64,000 nucleotides of DNA, taken from positions 62,001 through 126,000 of the forward strand of contig JAJQRF010000006.1 in the NCBI GenBank assembly GCA_021228405.1, given 5' to 3'. Below, piece after piece: positions 63,945-64,000 of this stretch (position 1 is the first letter of the stretch; each line of letters begins with the position of its first letter). This DNA comes from Pyrinomonadaceae bacterium (GTDB lineage: Bacteria; Acidobacteriota; Blastocatellia; Pyrinomonadales; Pyrinomonadaceae). The translations under genes were made by a program, and so were the position numbers. A model generated the notes under the pieces. It was given only the letters and a program-made list of their open reading frames with translations. It had not been told where the DNA came from and did not search any database.

Positions 63945-64000
63945 CTATTTCTTTTTCTTTTCATCTTCAGGTGCAATAAATGGTAAATCTTCCACACGTC
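63945..64000 (-). CDS. C-terminal end of an unidentified protein (partial)
   Basis: The last 17 codons of a frame entering from the right edge: RVEDLPFIAPEDEKKKK then TAG. The Lys-rich tail and the terminator just downstream support a real gene end. The family cannot be identified from so few residues. Confidence 0.55.
   Translation of the reverse strand, partial: RVEDLPFIAPEDEKKKK

Overview
This 64 kb window is a gene-dense, moderately AT-rich stretch of a bacterial chromosome. The most likely source is a Gram-negative of the Acidobacteriota, perhaps a Blastocatellia/Pyrinomonadales relative. This is inferred from the combination of a DUF3662-type FHA protein, a fused LptF-LptG permease, a DUF6677-like membrane protein, a ParB starting with an RGLPAG...RHD block, split heptose enzymes and a PqqD/HprK-like/nucleotidyltransferase cassette. 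No 16S rRNA is present, so the assignment is tentative. No insertion sequence, prophage or CRISPR array was seen. Many genes have weak Shine-Dalgarno sites, and several start at GTG or TTG.

Layout. 0-8 kb holds a partial FHA protein, a MarR/UspA/hydrolase/DUF402 operon, and an hslV-hslU-lipoprotein-FAH-transaldolase operon (minus strand). 8-13.7 kb (plus) holds a class I glutamine amidotransferase-like hydrolase, a NamZ-like exo-muramidase, two small membrane proteins, recO and the fused lptFG. 13.7-20.3 kb (minus) holds ahcY, metK, a 529-bp gene-poor gap, parB, parA, a DUF151 nuclease and miaB. 20.3-26.3 kb holds dnaE and accA, then ssb (minus) and a beta-propeller-like exported protein. 26.3-29.9 kb (minus) holds a DUF465 protein, rimI, a short TsaB-like protein, and a three-gene cassette: HprK-like kinase, PqqD domain fused to a twin-arginine-like segment and a Cys-rich tail, and a nucleotidyltransferase. 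29.9-52.4 kb (minus) is a Wzx/Wzy-dependent surface polysaccharide locus running from wza and wzc through nucleotide-sugar genes, glycosyltransferases, flippase and polymerase to a WecA-like initiator. 52.6-64 kb holds mutS, a CAP-domain protein, nagZ plus a peptide-binding lipoprotein, tRNA-Gly and tRNA-Cys, an L,D-transpeptidase, an M23 peptidase, prepilin peptidase and a TPR protein.

How the genes work together. The polysaccharide locus encodes GDP-fucose synthesis (gmd, fcl), a GDP-mannose 3,5-epimerase, heptose activation (rfaE1 and an rfaE2-gmhA fusion) and a three-enzyme set for a UDP-6-deoxy-L-amino sugar, plus lipid-linked assembly, flipping, polymerisation and export under a tyrosine autokinase. 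Several genes remodel peptidoglycan (NamZ, NagZ, L,D-transpeptidase, M23).

Two signals deserve most attention. First, the kinase/PqqD-Cys/nucleotidyltransferase cassette looks like an uncharacterised system that modifies and exports a small Cys-rich peptide. Second, a 12-base word, CGCGTCTGATAA, occurs seven times exactly (plus an 11-base copy) in different reading frames and between genes, all on the plus strand before 25.5 kb and all on the minus strand after 27.1 kb. A second, hairpin-bearing intergenic repeat occurs about five times.
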